Source of the DNA: an uncultured Candidatus Melainabacteria bacterium
Lineage (GTDB): Bacteria; Cyanobacteriota; Vampirovibrionia; Gastranaerophilales; Gastranaerophilaceae
NCBI GenBank assembly: GCA_934700385.1
Contig: CAKUXO010000002.1
Coordinates: forward strand, 1 to 64,000
Direction of reading: 5' to 3'
DNA length: 64,000 bases
Part shown: one piece after another, positions 43,845 to 53,404 of the stretch
Layout: every line of letters starts with the position of its first letter
How positions within the stretch are numbered: the stretch's first letter is position 1
The notes under the pieces: model-generated
What the model was told of the DNA's origin: nothing
Seen by the model: the letters and a program-made list of their open reading frames with translations, nothing else
The model's database searches: none
Program-made: the position numbers and the translations under genes

Positions 43845-44903
43845 ATGAATATTTTAGTTGGCGTTTCAGGGGGCGTTGATTCCTCTGTAGTATTGAATTT
43901 ACTTAAATCTCAAGGTCATAATGTTATTGGCGCTATGATGAAAATTTATGATGGCGAAATAAAAACAATTGCTAATTCTTGTTATGGAACAGATAAGAAA
44001 AAAGAGCTTGAAGATGCTAAAAAAGTTTGCGCTGACGCTGATGTAGAATTTCATCTTATTGATTTATCTAAAGAATATGATGAAATTGTTTTTCAAAAGT
44101 TTAAAAACCTTTATTTAAGTGGGAAAACTCCTAATCCTTGTGTGATTTGTAATAAGTTCATTAAATTCGGGCTTTTACCTCAAACCGCAAGAAAACAAGG
44201 AATTGTTTTTGATAAGTTTGCAACAGGTCATTATGCTAAAAATGAATTAAATGAAAATACAGGCAGATTTGAACTTAAAAAAGGAAAAAATCCTAAAAAA
44301 GATCAAACTTATTTTTTGTATAAATTATCTCAAGATGAACTTAAAAACATTTTATTTCCTTTAGGAAATTTTGAAAAAGAAGAAGTTAGAGCTTATGCTA
44401 AAAATCATAATATAATTACTGCTTCAAAAACAGATAGCCAAGACTTTTATAAAGGCGATTTTTCAGAGCTTTTTGATATAAATGAAAAGAAAAAAGGAAA
44501 AATAATTGATAGAAAAGGAAATGTTTTAGGTTATCATAACGGTATTTTTAACTATACAATCGGTCAAAGAAAAGGGCTTTGTATAGCATATTCTGAACCA
44601 CTTTATGTTATTGATATTGATAGCGAAACAAATTCTGTTATTGTTGGTGTTAAAAATGAAACCTATTCAAAAAGTTTAATTGCAACTGATTGCAACTGGA
44701 TTGCAATTGATAAACCAACAAAACCTTTTGAAGCAACGGCAAAAATCCGTTCTGCTTCTGAAGCGAAAAAGGTTGTTGTTTACCCTGAAAATGATAAAAT
44801 CAAAGTTGAATTTGATGAAGAAATAAGTGCCATCGCAAAAGGTCAAGCAGTTGTTTTATATCAAGATGACGTTGTTTTAGGCGGCGGCACAATAGAAAAA
44901 TAG
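43845..44903 (+). CDS. mnmA: tRNA 2-thiouridine(34) synthase MnmA
   Basis: 352 residues. It activates U34 of tRNA-Lys/Glu/Gln with ATP and inserts sulfur. The PP-loop SGGVDS is at residues 8-13. The catalytic Cys is in PNPCVICN (C99 and C102), and the tRNA-contact block is YTIGQRKGL. The position of the second catalytic Cys of E. coli MnmA reads DSQDFY (197-202), with no Cys there. The C-terminal beta domain is complete. It is probably leaderless. Confidence 0.9.
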   Translation: MNILVGVSGGVDSSVVLNLLKSQGHNVIGAMMKIYDGEIKTIANSCYGTDKKKELEDAKKVCADADVEFHLIDLSKEYDEIVFQKFKNLYLSGKTPNPCVICNKFIKFGLLPQTARKQGIVFDKFATGHYAKNELNENTGRFELKKGKNPKKDQTYFLYKLSQDELKNILFPLGNFEKEEVRAYAKNHNIITASKTDSQDFYKGDFSELFDINEKKKGKIIDRKGNVLGYHNGIFNYTIGQRKGLCIAYSEPLYVIDIDSETNSVIVGVKNETYSKSLIATDCNWIAIDKPTKPFEATAKIRSASEAKKVVVYPENDKIKVEFDEEISAIAKGQAVVLYQDDVVLGGGTIEK

Positions 44904-44925
44904 TTAAGCATTTAGCTTAACTATT
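44899..44925. terminator. Shared hairpin over two stop codons
   Basis: The 9-bp stem TAGTTAAGC/GCTTAACTA (44901-44909 with 44915-44923) contains the mnmA stop codon and abuts the stop of the converging gene. T-runs are short, so it may be only a partial terminator. Confidence 0.45.
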
Positions 44926-45927
44926 AACTAAAGTTTTTGCTTTCGTTTTCTTTCTATATAACATATCGCAAAAGGCTTCAATTCTAGTGATAAAGCCAGC
45001 TTCACCGGTATGTTCATCAATTGTTAAATTTAAAAGCGGTTTATTAAAATTCTTAGCTTTTCTTTTGATATCTTCAACCATTAAGCTATCAGGTCCGCAA
45101 CCAAAGGCAGTTAGAGTGATTACACCATCAATTTTTTCATCTTGAAGATAGTGCCCAGCGCACCCTGTCATTTCGTGTTGGTTTGCCCAATAAAGAGTTG
45201 AATTAAGGCTTTCCATGCCGCCTTTTAATTGTTCAATTGTTAATTGATATGCGTTATAAACTCTCACGTTTAAATTTTCAAGTTTTTTAAAGATATCCAT
45301 ACAAGCACGCTTATCATAAATGTTATACCCATGCCCGATTAAAGCAATACTAATTGGTTTATCTTCTTTTTTAGGTGCAATAATAACTTGACCTTTTTTA
45401 GCGTTATTTAAGGCTTCATCAAAATCAAGCCCATTTTGAACCATTACATTAAAATTATTTTGAACAACAAAACCTGCGTTTTGAGCTTCTTTAATTTTAT
45501 TAATGTCTTTAATTCCATATTGAGTTGCAATTTCAGTTAAAAAATCAATTAAATTGTTATTTTTTTCTGATTTATCTAGAGTTGCCTCAATTATATTAAA
45601 ATCGCCTTTTACAACGTTTTTAATTAAGTCGGGAAGTCCTCTTATTTTTGAGCAATTGTAAATTTTAGGTGCAATTGATTGAATTGATGGAACAAAAATA
45701 TTTTTAACACCTTTATTAATTAAATTAACAACATGCCCAGTATAAACTTTAATAGGTAAACAAGTTTCTGTTACAACCAAAGAAGCACCATCTGCAATTG
45801 TTTTTTTGGTTGTTGGGTCAGATAAAATTATTTCAATCCCGATATTATTGAAAAAGCCCCACCAAAAAGGAAAATAGTTATAATATGAAATTGCTCTTGG
45901 TATTCCTATTGTTTTATCTTTAATCAT
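44917..45927 (-). CDS. DUF2229-type acyl-CoA dehydratase activase-related protein
   Basis: 336 residues. The start TIGIPRAISYYNYFPFWWGF, ETCLPIKVYTGHVVNL and the Cys block AFGCGPDSLM are typical of the DUF2229 partner of CoA-enzyme activases (HgdC-type systems). The protein probably binds an Fe-S cluster through Cys residues spread along the chain. No ATPase half is fused here, though the family often is. These proteins are common in strict anaerobes. SD AGGAAC. Confidence 0.8.
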   Translation of the reverse strand: MIKDKTIGIPRAISYYNYFPFWWGFFNNIGIEIILSDPTTKKTIADGASLVVTETCLPIKVYTGHVVNLINKGVKNIFVPSIQSIAPKIYNCSKIRGLPDLIKNVVKGDFNIIEATLDKSEKNNNLIDFLTEIATQYGIKDINKIKEAQNAGFVVQNNFNVMVQNGLDFDEALNNAKKGQVIIAPKKEDKPISIALIGHGYNIYDKRACMDIFKKLENLNVRVYNAYQLTIEQLKGGMESLNSTLYWANQHEMTGCAGHYLQDEKIDGVITLTAFGCGPDSLMVEDIKRKAKNFNKPLLNLTIDEHTGEAGFITRIEAFCDMLYRKKTKAKTLVNS

Positions 45928-46097
45928 TAATTTGTTCCTATTTTAAGTTTTGTTTAATAATATTATATCAGAAACAATTTTAGTGGCTTAAAAATGTTTT
46001 ATTTAATTTTTGTAACTTTTTTTCAATTTTTGTATCAATTTTTTTCGATTAGTTTGTTTTAAATAGTATAATATTTTTTTAAATCTTAAGGTAAGAA

Positions 46098-49028
46098 ATG
46101 TCATTTCAATATATAAATCCGTCTTTTTATCCAAAAAATCAAAATTATTATAATACTATGCCCTCTCAAGGGTATGTTTTGCCGTATTTTAGTAATATTG
46201 TAATTTCAAACCCTTATCAAACAAGCATTTATAATCAAGGCGGCATTTATCCATATATGTACACTATCGCTGGATTAAACGGGCAAGCTCAAACAAACCC
46301 AATGTATCGTCAAACGGGTGTAATTAAAACAGAAAACAATCAAACGGCATACTTGTTTGAAATGGCAAACGGTCAAAAAGTGGCAATCATGCCAAGAAAA
46401 GACCAAAAAACAATAGCTAAAACTTTCTTTAACGCAGGTTCATTAAATGAAAATGACTCTATTAGAGGTTTAAGCCATTGTATTGAACATTGTAATTTTA
46501 AAGGTTCGTCTAAATTTGAAGATGGCGATGTCTTTAAATTAACCGGTTTAATGGGTGCAAGCACAAACGCTTCAACAGACTTAGCTCAAACAGATTATTA
46601 TATTTCAGCACCTTATTTTGAAGATAAAGATTTTGAAAAAACAATCGAAATTCAAGGAGATATGTTATCTACTCCAAGATTTGATGAAGCTGCGCTTGAA
46701 TCTGAAAAAGGTCCGATTTGTTCTGAAATTTCTATGATAAACGACGACCCAACGACTTCTGCTTATGATAAAGTAATTAGAAATCTTTTTCAAATTCAAT
46801 CAAATTCAAAAAACCTTGTGGCAGGCTCAATTGACACTGTTCAAAATTTAAAAAGAAGTGATTTAGTTAATCATCATCAAACATATTATGACCCAAAAGA
46901 TACTTATACTGTTGTTGTAGGGGATGTTGATGTTGAAAAAACAATTAATTTAATAGCTAAAAATTTCACCCTAAAATCAAGTAATTTTTCTGATGATAAA
47001 AAATATAAAGAACCTCTTAATCCTCTAAACCAAGCTAAAAGAGAGGATGTAAGAAGTTCTAAAACTAATAATTCAGTTGTTATGATGGCTTTTTGCGGAC
47101 CAAAACCAACAAATGCAAAAGATATGATAATAGCTGATATGCTTGATTATTACTTGCCTTATTATTCTTCATCTAACCTTAAAAAAGGGCTTGATGAAAT
47201 GAATGCTTTTTATGACGCCGATAGACAAAAAGTTGGCTTAAATAAGAATGACCCTTGTGCGTTAGTTGGGGTGATAACAACAAATCCTAATGATGAACAA
47301 AAAGCAATTGATTTATATTACGATTCAATTTATGATTTACAAAATTTCTATTTAAAAGATGATGATATGCAGGCTTTAAAAAATTATATGTTAAAGCACT
47401 ATGAATACACAATGACAGATAGCGCATCGCTTTGTGATATTTTAGCGCAAAATATGATGAGCGGCTCGTTTGATACTTTTAGCGATTATAAAGCAATCGC
47501 TGATTCAATTACAAAAGAAGACATCATGAATTTTGCAAGAAAATATTATGACCTAAATAAAATTTCAATGGTTGTGGTTCATCCTACCTCTGTTTCTGTT
47601 GAAGATATCAATAGAAATTATGAACAATCTAAATATTCTTTTGATAATATGACAAAATTAAAAACGAGTTTTAACCCTAAACCAATTGTTTTTGGTTCAA
47701 ATTCAAAAAAAGATTTAGGTTTTAGCTCTTTAGATGAATGTGTTTTACCTAACAACACAAATTTAATTTTCAACACAACAAATTCAAATTTATGTGTATT
47801 CAATTGGAACATAGCAACTCCGCCAATTAAACCCAAAAACCCTGCTATTCCAATAGTTCTAAGTGAATTATTTTCAAAGGGTACAATGTTACATCCTAAA
47901 GAAGAATTTGATAAATATAAAGAATTAAATGCAATTGATACCCTTGTAAATGTTAATGAAAAAAGAATTGAACTAAGGGCAGATTGTCTTGCAAAAGATA
48001 CTTCAAAAACTCTTGAGCTTTTGAATGAATTAATTTACAATCCTAATTTTTCTCAAAGCGAATTTGAAAAAACAAAAAAATACATAAAAGATGTTTTTTC
48101 TGCTGCGCATAAAGATTCAGATGAAACCCTTTTAAATTCCGTTTACCCTGGATATTTCCCAACAAAAGATGAAATTTTAAATTCAATTGATGACTTAACT
48201 CTTGATGATGTTAAATCTTTCTATAATGAATTACTTCACAGCGCTTCATCTACTTTTGTTGCTTCAATGCCTGATGAAAAATATCCGTTTTTAAAAGATA
48301 GCGTTAAAACTTATCAAAGTATGAATGATTTTAAATTCCAAAATTCAACTCCAAAGTTAACACCTATTTTTGAATCTAATAAAAAAGAAGAAATAATTTA
48401 TGATACAGATGACCTAAATCAAGCTCAAATTTCAAAGTCATATAAATTCCCTTTAAGCGGAAATATTCAAGATGAAGTTAAGTTTGAATTGGTAAATGCT
48501 ATTTTAGGCGGAACTCCAAATGCCCGTTTGTTTATGGATTTAAGAGATAAGCAACAGCTTGCCTATAGCGTTTATTCATCTATTAATTCATTTGAAAATA
48601 CAGGTATTTTAACTTTATCAATTTTAACAACAACAGATGATAAAGAAGCAGGTAAAACAAGTTTTGATAATGTTCAAAAATCTCTTGAAGGTTTTAAAAA
48701 GCATACAGATTTATTATGCAGGGAACTTGTTTCAGATGAAGAACTTGAGGCAGCTAAGAAAAGATTAAAACAAGATTTAATTGGCGCTACACAAAGTGAA
48801 AATAAAGAAACTGCTTTAATTTCAATGAACGCTCAAGAACCTTATGGTGTTAAAAGAATTGATGAATATTATAATGCTATTGATAAAATTACAAAAGAAG
48901 ATGTTAAAAAGGCGGCTAATTTAATCTTTTCTCAAAAGCCCACAACATCAATTCTAGCTAGTGAGGACACAATTAAATCTCAACTTCCATATTTAAAATC
49001 AAGTTGTGAAAATGTTATCCATGCTTAA
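46098..49028 (+). CDS. M16-family zinc protease
   Basis: 976 residues, the length of a two-domain-pair M16 protease. The inverted zinc motif HCIEH is at 127-131, with the third ligand Glu in EKGPICSEISM (about 205). Later repeats of the fold are seen, with the substrate-side RLFMDLRDKQQLAYSVYSS near 810-830. The first 90 residues are Tyr/Asn/Pro-rich and lack a signal peptide. It degrades peptides in a closed chamber; whether it is cytosolic or exported cannot be said. Promoter -10 TATAAT at 46067 and SD AAGG. Confidence 0.88.
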   Translation: MSFQYINPSFYPKNQNYYNTMPSQGYVLPYFSNIVISNPYQTSIYNQGGIYPYMYTIAGLNGQAQTNPMYRQTGVIKTENNQTAYLFEMANGQKVAIMPRKDQKTIAKTFFNAGSLNENDSIRGLSHCIEHCNFKGSSKFEDGDVFKLTGLMGASTNASTDLAQTDYYISAPYFEDKDFEKTIEIQGDMLSTPRFDEAALESEKGPICSEISMINDDPTTSAYDKVIRNLFQIQSNSKNLVAGSIDTVQNLKRSDLVNHHQTYYDPKDTYTVVVGDVDVEKTINLIAKNFTLKSSNFSDDKKYKEPLNPLNQAKREDVRSSKTNNSVVMMAFCGPKPTNAKDMIIADMLDYYLPYYSSSNLKKGLDEMNAFYDADRQKVGLNKNDPCALVGVITTNPNDEQKAIDLYYDSIYDLQNFYLKDDDMQALKNYMLKHYEYTMTDSASLCDILAQNMMSGSFDTFSDYKAIADSITKEDIMNFARKYYDLNKISMVVVHPTSVSVEDINRNYEQSKYSFDNMTKLKTSFNPKPIVFGSNSKKDLGFSSLDECVLPNNTNLIFNTTNSNLCVFNWNIATPPIKPKNPAIPIVLSELFSKGTMLHPKEEFDKYKELNAIDTLVNVNEKRIELRADCLAKDTSKTLELLNELIYNPNFSQSEFEKTKKYIKDVFSAAHKDSDETLLNSVYPGYFPTKDEILNSIDDLTLDDVKSFYNELLHSASSTFVASMPDEKYPFLKDSVKTYQSMNDFKFQNSTPKLTPIFESNKKEEIIYDTDDLNQAQISKSYKFPLSGNIQDEVKFELVNAILGGTPNARLFMDLRDKQQLAYSVYSSINSFENTGILTLSILTTTDDKEAGKTSFDNVQKSLEGFKKHTDLLCRELVSDEELEAAKKRLKQDLIGATQSENKETALISMNAQEPYGVKRIDEYYNAIDKITKEDVKKAANLIFSQKPTTSILASEDTIKSQLPYLKSSCENVIHA

Positions 49029-49076
49029 AAAAGATAATTAAATCTTACTAATTTGTCTATTTAAAAACATTAAAAT

Positions 49077-50420
49077 ATGAGTTATTTATTTTATATGAAT
49101 AATTCTATTAATATGCTTTTAAAAGCCTTAAACTACGACATTAATTTATCTAAAAATAATGATTTTAATAATCAAATTTATCATTCAATCGGCTGTCATT
49201 TTGATAAAAAATGGATTGCAAATGTTTTGCCTTCTGAATTAATTAACTATGATTTTAAAAAAGCACTTGAATTAATTATGACACTATCAGAAGGAGATAA
49301 TTTTTATCAAACTTTTCCTGATGAAATTAAATCGCCTGATTATGGCGATAATTGGGGTAGGTTTGCAAATTATATTGAAATTAACAACCGTGCTATTGCA
49401 ACAATGAAAAATGAAACCTGTTGTTGCGGTATTTTAAATTTAATTAAACTTTTGCCTGCAATTCCACCAAGTGCTAAGTCTTGGGCAAATTGTATAATAA
49501 TATCTCAAGTTTTTCCTAATATTTATGGCGATGGCTATAACAAATCGCCATTTGAAGAAAATTCTGTTTATGGTTTGAAAATTAACTCAGGCTATAGTGA
49601 AAACATCATTTCAAAAGAAATAGAAGATAAAATTTCTTCTTCTAATCAACTTCGTGCGTTTTGCGACCTTGCTCATTTTAGAGGAATTAAAACAGGTTAT
49701 AGAATGATGATTTCTCAAGATCAAATTAAAGTTGTTCAAGGAAATTCTGATGTAACTTTTGATTGGAATAATCAAAGTTTTGTTGAACTTTTTATAGAAG
49801 AAAATGTTAAATTAATTAACCTTGGTTTTGAAGCTATTTTTGTGGATAGTGCAAAACACATTGGCGGTTTTGATATGGAAAATTATACAGGTGTGGGCGC
49901 ACTTCCAAGCTATCCACAGGCTCAATATATCTTTAATGAAATAAGAAAACGCTCAGGAAAAACAAATCTTTCTATAGTAGGCGAAAAAAGTTCTTGGGAT
50001 TTTAAAAGATATGAAAATATGGGTTTAACCGCAGGAACAGATTATATTACGGGAGATAACTTTGACGCAGTTAAAAAGTTATCATTTGAATTAAAATACC
50101 ACAGAAACTATGCCCCTGGGGTTGAAATTGAAAATGATAATTATTATGGCGGAATTAGCTATGAACAACGTTTAAATAGAATTAACACGGCTCTTTTTGC
50201 TTATGAATATCCATCAGATAAACTTCCAAGTTTTATGCAGATGAATGACATTTTTCCTTTAAGATATGATACAAACACTCATCATATAATGATGACAAAC
50301 CCATCTTATTCAACTGATGGTTCATCTAAAAGCCACATTGAAAATTTATTTACAAAAGATGACGGAAGAAAATATAATCATCAAGTTGCTAAACTTTTTT
50401 CTTATGCGCTTTGTTTATAA
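49077..50420 (+). CDS. GH13-like TIM-barrel protein, unusual
   Basis: 447 residues. Barrel signatures are AFCDLAHFRGIKTGYRMM (beta3), the beta4 block AIFVDSAKHIGGF with Asp at about 257, and the beta5 block SIVGEKSSWD with Glu at about 303. Spacing matches GH13, but the usual Arg two residues before the nucleophile is replaced, so sugar handling may differ. There is no signal peptide or clear carbohydrate-binding module. It is convergent with the antiporter gene (6-base overlap). It could be a glycoside hydrolase, transferase or an inactive relative. Confidence 0.6.
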   Translation: MSYLFYMNNSINMLLKALNYDINLSKNNDFNNQIYHSIGCHFDKKWIANVLPSELINYDFKKALELIMTLSEGDNFYQTFPDEIKSPDYGDNWGRFANYIEINNRAIATMKNETCCCGILNLIKLLPAIPPSAKSWANCIIISQVFPNIYGDGYNKSPFEENSVYGLKINSGYSENIISKEIEDKISSSNQLRAFCDLAHFRGIKTGYRMMISQDQIKVVQGNSDVTFDWNNQSFVELFIEENVKLINLGFEAIFVDSAKHIGGFDMENYTGVGALPSYPQAQYIFNEIRKRSGKTNLSIVGEKSSWDFKRYENMGLTAGTDYITGDNFDAVKKLSFELKYHRNYAPGVEIENDNYYGGISYEQRLNRINTALFAYEYPSDKLPSFMQMNDIFPLRYDTNTHHIMMTNPSYSTDGSSKSHIENLFTKDDGRKYNHQVAKLFSYALCL

Positions 50421-51599
50421 GTTCTTTTTGTCTAATTTTAAAAATTTAGCTAAAGGAGAAATTAAACTTCCTTGAATAAAAATTGAAATAATTACAAGAA
50501 AAAAGACAATGTTAAAAATTTCATGCGCAAAATAAACATTATATTTTAAAGGAAAAGTTGCTAGAACAACGGGTGCCGCCCCTCTTAAACCAATCCAAGA
50601 AATAAAAATCTTTTCTTTTAAATTTCTTTTTGAAAAATAATCAATAATAAAAACCGCTATCGGTCTTGCTATAAAAGTTAAAATTAAAAAAGAAATTCCT
50701 GCAATTTTTAAAAATTTCAATCCCTCTATGAAATTAATTAATAAACCAAGAGTTATAAACATAACAATTTGAAAACTCCAAGCAAGGGCGTCGTGGAATT
50801 TTATAAGCATTTTTTTATTAATAAATTCAAAGTGTGCTAAACTTAAACCAAGAGTATAAACCACAATAAAGCCATTAATCTTTAGGCTTTCACAAAATGA
50901 ATAACAAAAAAGCACATAAGAAAAAGATAAAACAACATAAAGGCTTTCATATTCTAGTTTTATTTTGTTAATTAAAAATACAAAAATTTTAGCTAAAACA
51001 TATCCTAAAATAATTCCAAAAGTCATTTGATATATAAAATTTAAAAATAAATTTGAAAAAGCAACTTCATTTTTAATTAAATTAATAACACAAAAGGTTA
51101 AAAAGGCTGCCATTGGGTCATTACTGCCTGATTCAAATTCTAAAAGCGATTTTAAATTGCAACAAAGATTTATATTTTTACTTCTTAAAATCCCAAAAAC
51201 CGCCGCTGCGTCTGTTGAAGAAATTATTGCCCCTAGAAGCATTGAGCTTTGCATATTTAAATTTGAAAATTTATAAATTAAATAAGAAAAAATAACCCCC
51301 GTTAATAAAACCCCTAGGGTTGCAAGCATGACTCCTTCTTTAAAAACGGGTTTAATTTCTTTTGTATTAACACTTAAGCCACCCATAAACAAAATAAAAG
51401 TTAAAGAAATTATCCCTAAAAATTGGACTAAATTATAATCATTAAATGAAATTTTTAACAAGCCATCTTGACCTGCTAAAATTCCAAGTAAAATAAAAAA
51501 TAATAAAGATGGAATTCCATATCTTGCGCTGATTTTGCTGAATAAAACCGCAAGGAAAACTAATAAGGAAAAAACAATCAAAGCTTGATTAAAATCCAT
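50415..51599 (-). CDS. CPA1-type cation/proton antiporter
   Basis: 394 residues, about twelve membrane helices. ISSTDAAAVFGIL (near 145) holds the conserved Asp region and WIGLRGAAPVVLATFP (near 335) is the other transport hallmark. It lacks a C-terminal TrkA regulatory domain. It probably exchanges Na+ or K+ for protons. A TATAAT lies nine bases before the ATG with no SD, so the mRNA leader is two or three bases at most. Confidence 0.85.
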   Translation of the reverse strand: MDFNQALIVFSLLVFLAVLFSKISARYGIPSLLFFILLGILAGQDGLLKISFNDYNLVQFLGIISLTFILFMGGLSVNTKEIKPVFKEGVMLATLGVLLTGVIFSYLIYKFSNLNMQSSMLLGAIISSTDAAAVFGILRSKNINLCCNLKSLLEFESGSNDPMAAFLTFCVINLIKNEVAFSNLFLNFIYQMTFGIILGYVLAKIFVFLINKIKLEYESLYVVLSFSYVLFCYSFCESLKINGFIVVYTLGLSLAHFEFINKKMLIKFHDALAWSFQIVMFITLGLLINFIEGLKFLKIAGISFLILTFIARPIAVFIIDYFSKRNLKEKIFISWIGLRGAAPVVLATFPLKYNVYFAHEIFNIVFFLVIISIFIQGSLISPLAKFLKLDKKNL

Positions 51600-51650
51600 G
51601 ATTATAAAATTATAAAAATGGCTTTTAAAATTTTCAATTGTCGATTTAAC

Positions 51651-51851
51651 CTAGCCCCCTGCGCAAAGAGTAACTATTTCAATGCTATCGCCTTCATTTA
51701 AAAAAGTATTTTGATAGTTTTCTTTTTTAATAATTTCAAGATTTTTTTCAATTATAAAGTTTTTAAAGTTAATGTTTTGGCTTTGAATTAATGTTTCAAG
51801 TGAAATTTGATTTTCAATATCAATAATATTTCCGTTTAATTTTATTTTCAT
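51651..51851 (-). CDS. thiS: ThiS-like sulfur carrier
   Basis: 66 residues, beta-grasp fold. It ends in the required Gly-Gly (CAGG). It carries sulfur as a C-terminal thiocarboxylate for thiazole formation. No other thi gene is nearby. SD AAGGAA. Confidence 0.85.
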   Translation of the reverse strand: MKIKLNGNIIDIENQISLETLIQSQNINFKNFIIEKNLEIIKKENYQNTFLNEGDSIEIVTLCAGG

Positions 51852-52000
51852 TTTTAATTCCTTTTATGGGTAAAAGTATAATAATTCATTTACTCAATCT
51901 TTGCAATACGTTTTTAATTATTGACCTAAAAGATAAATTGTAGTTTAATTATAAATAACCTTTGTTTATAGGGATGATATCACAATCGGGCTGAAGCAAA

Positions 52001-52927
52001 ATGGATTTAATTAAAGAAATAAAAAAACTTAAAGAAGAAAAAAATGCTATTATTTTAACTCATTGTTATCAAAACATTGAAATCGATGAAGTTTCTGATT
52101 TTGTTGGAGATTCATTATATCTTAGTAAAATGGCAGCAAAAACAGACGCTGATATTATTGTTTTTGCAGGTGTTTATTTTATGGCACAAAGTGCAAAACT
52201 TCTTTCGCCCGATAAAAAAGTTTTATTGCCTCAAATGAACTCCGGTTGCCTTATGGCAGATATGATTGATGTTGAAAATTTAAAAATTTTCAAAGAAAAA
52301 CATCCTAATATTCCTGTTGTTTGCTATATTAATTCAACTGCTGAAATTAAAGCAAATTGTGATATTTGTTGCACAAGTTCAAATGCTGTTGAAGTTGTTA
52401 GAAGTTTAAATGTTCCAAAGGTTCTTTTTGTGCCTGATACATATTTAGGTAAATATGTTGAATCAAAATTAAATAATGTTGAAGTTATTACATTTAATGG
52501 CTTTTGCCCAACTCATTTAAGAATTAGGGTTGAAGATATTGAACAAGCAAGAAAAACTTATCCTAATGCGCCTATTTTAGCGCACCCAGAATGTCACCAC
52601 ACAATTGCAAAATTAGCAGATTTTGTTGGTTCAACTAAAGAAATAATGGAATATGCTAAAAATTCAAATTATACACAATACGTAATTGCAACTGAAAAAG
52701 GCGTTTGTGACAGATTAAACAGAGATTCAAAATTAAACAATTGGAATAAAGAATTTGTTTTAATTAATGAAAACATCGTTTGTCCAAATATGAAAAGAAA
52801 TAACTTATCTAACATTTATCAAACACTTTTAGATGAAAAAAATGAAATAACGATTAATGAAACAGTTTCAAAAAAAGCAAAAGAATGTATTGAAAAAATG
52901 TTTACAATTAATCAAATAAAAGCATAA
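52001..52927 (+). CDS. nadA: Quinolinate synthase NadA
   Basis: 308 residues. It condenses iminoaspartate with dihydroxyacetone phosphate to give quinolinate for NAD. Family blocks are ILTHCYQNIEIDEVSDFVGDS, then MNSGCLMADMI, HPECHHTI, and three Cys (in SGCLMA, GFCPTHLRI and KGVCDRL) for the 4Fe-4S cluster. nadB and nadC are not in the window. SD is weak (GAAG). Confidence 0.93.
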   Translation: MDLIKEIKKLKEEKNAIILTHCYQNIEIDEVSDFVGDSLYLSKMAAKTDADIIVFAGVYFMAQSAKLLSPDKKVLLPQMNSGCLMADMIDVENLKIFKEKHPNIPVVCYINSTAEIKANCDICCTSSNAVEVVRSLNVPKVLFVPDTYLGKYVESKLNNVEVITFNGFCPTHLRIRVEDIEQARKTYPNAPILAHPECHHTIAKLADFVGSTKEIMEYAKNSNYTQYVIATEKGVCDRLNRDSKLNNWNKEFVLINENIVCPNMKRNNLSNIYQTLLDEKNEITINETVSKKAKECIEKMFTINQIKA

Positions 52928-52931
52928 CCTC

Positions 52932-52992
52932 TTGATTTTCTTATTCAAAATAGTATAATAATTTTGTCGTTAGATAATAATTTGGGGGTGTT
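52932..52992 (+). promoter_or_regulatory. Promoter of the SprA-like gene
   Basis: -35-like TTGATT (52932-52937), 16-base spacer and a perfect TATAAT (52954-52959). A strong SD (GGGGGTG) precedes the ATG at 52993. Confidence 0.6.
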
Positions 52993-53355
52993 ATGATAAA
53001 TTCTAATTTTGCTTCAAATCCAAATTTTCAGGCTTTTAAAAGACAAAGATACAATGAAATCTATTCCCATGAAATGGCGCACAAAGCGACAATAGGTTCT
53101 TTAGGTGGACCAATTCAAATAGATAAAGATTCTAATGGGGTGGCTTACGCAGGTCATGTTGAAGTTAAAATGCCAACTTTAAATCAGCAAAATCCTGATG
53201 AAACAATTGACCATGCTAAAAAGGTAATAAATTCTGCTCTAGCGCCATCTGACCCATCTAATCAAGATTATAAAGTTGCTTCGCAAGCTCAAAAAACCTT
53301 GCAAGAAGCAAAAGATGTTAAAACTAAAAAAGATAAATTAGATATAATTGCTTAA
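52993..53355 (+). CDS. Small SprA-like putative metalloprotease
   Basis: 120 residues. The pattern YSHEMAHKATIGSLGG contains an HExxH zinc motif (residues about 26-30). It is followed by GVAYAGHVEVKMP, NPDETIDHAKKV and a SNQDYKVASQAQK helix, the arrangement of SprA-related proteins. Bacterial SprA relatives are usually longer, so this is close to a minimal domain. It starts with a short Asn/Phe-rich leader ending FQAFK. A terminator follows. Confidence 0.7.
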   Translation: MINSNFASNPNFQAFKRQRYNEIYSHEMAHKATIGSLGGPIQIDKDSNGVAYAGHVEVKMPTLNQQNPDETIDHAKKVINSALAPSDPSNQDYKVASQAQKTLQEAKDVKTKKDKLDIIA

Positions 53356-53356
53356 A

Positions 53357-53383
53357 AAAAGCTCGCAAAATGCGAGCTTTTTA
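53357..53383. terminator. Intrinsic terminator after the SprA-like gene
   Basis: GCTCGC/GCGAGC stem with A-rich left and T-rich right arms (53357-53383), loop of five bases. It lies between converging genes and can serve both. Confidence 0.85.
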
Positions 53384-53404
53384 ATTTATTTATTATCTGA
53401 ATTT

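Noticed and set aside
51852..52000. TPP or NAD riboswitch near thiS/nadA
   Set aside because: None of the conserved TPP (CTGAGA, ACCTGAT) blocks is present and no other known aptamer is recognisable.
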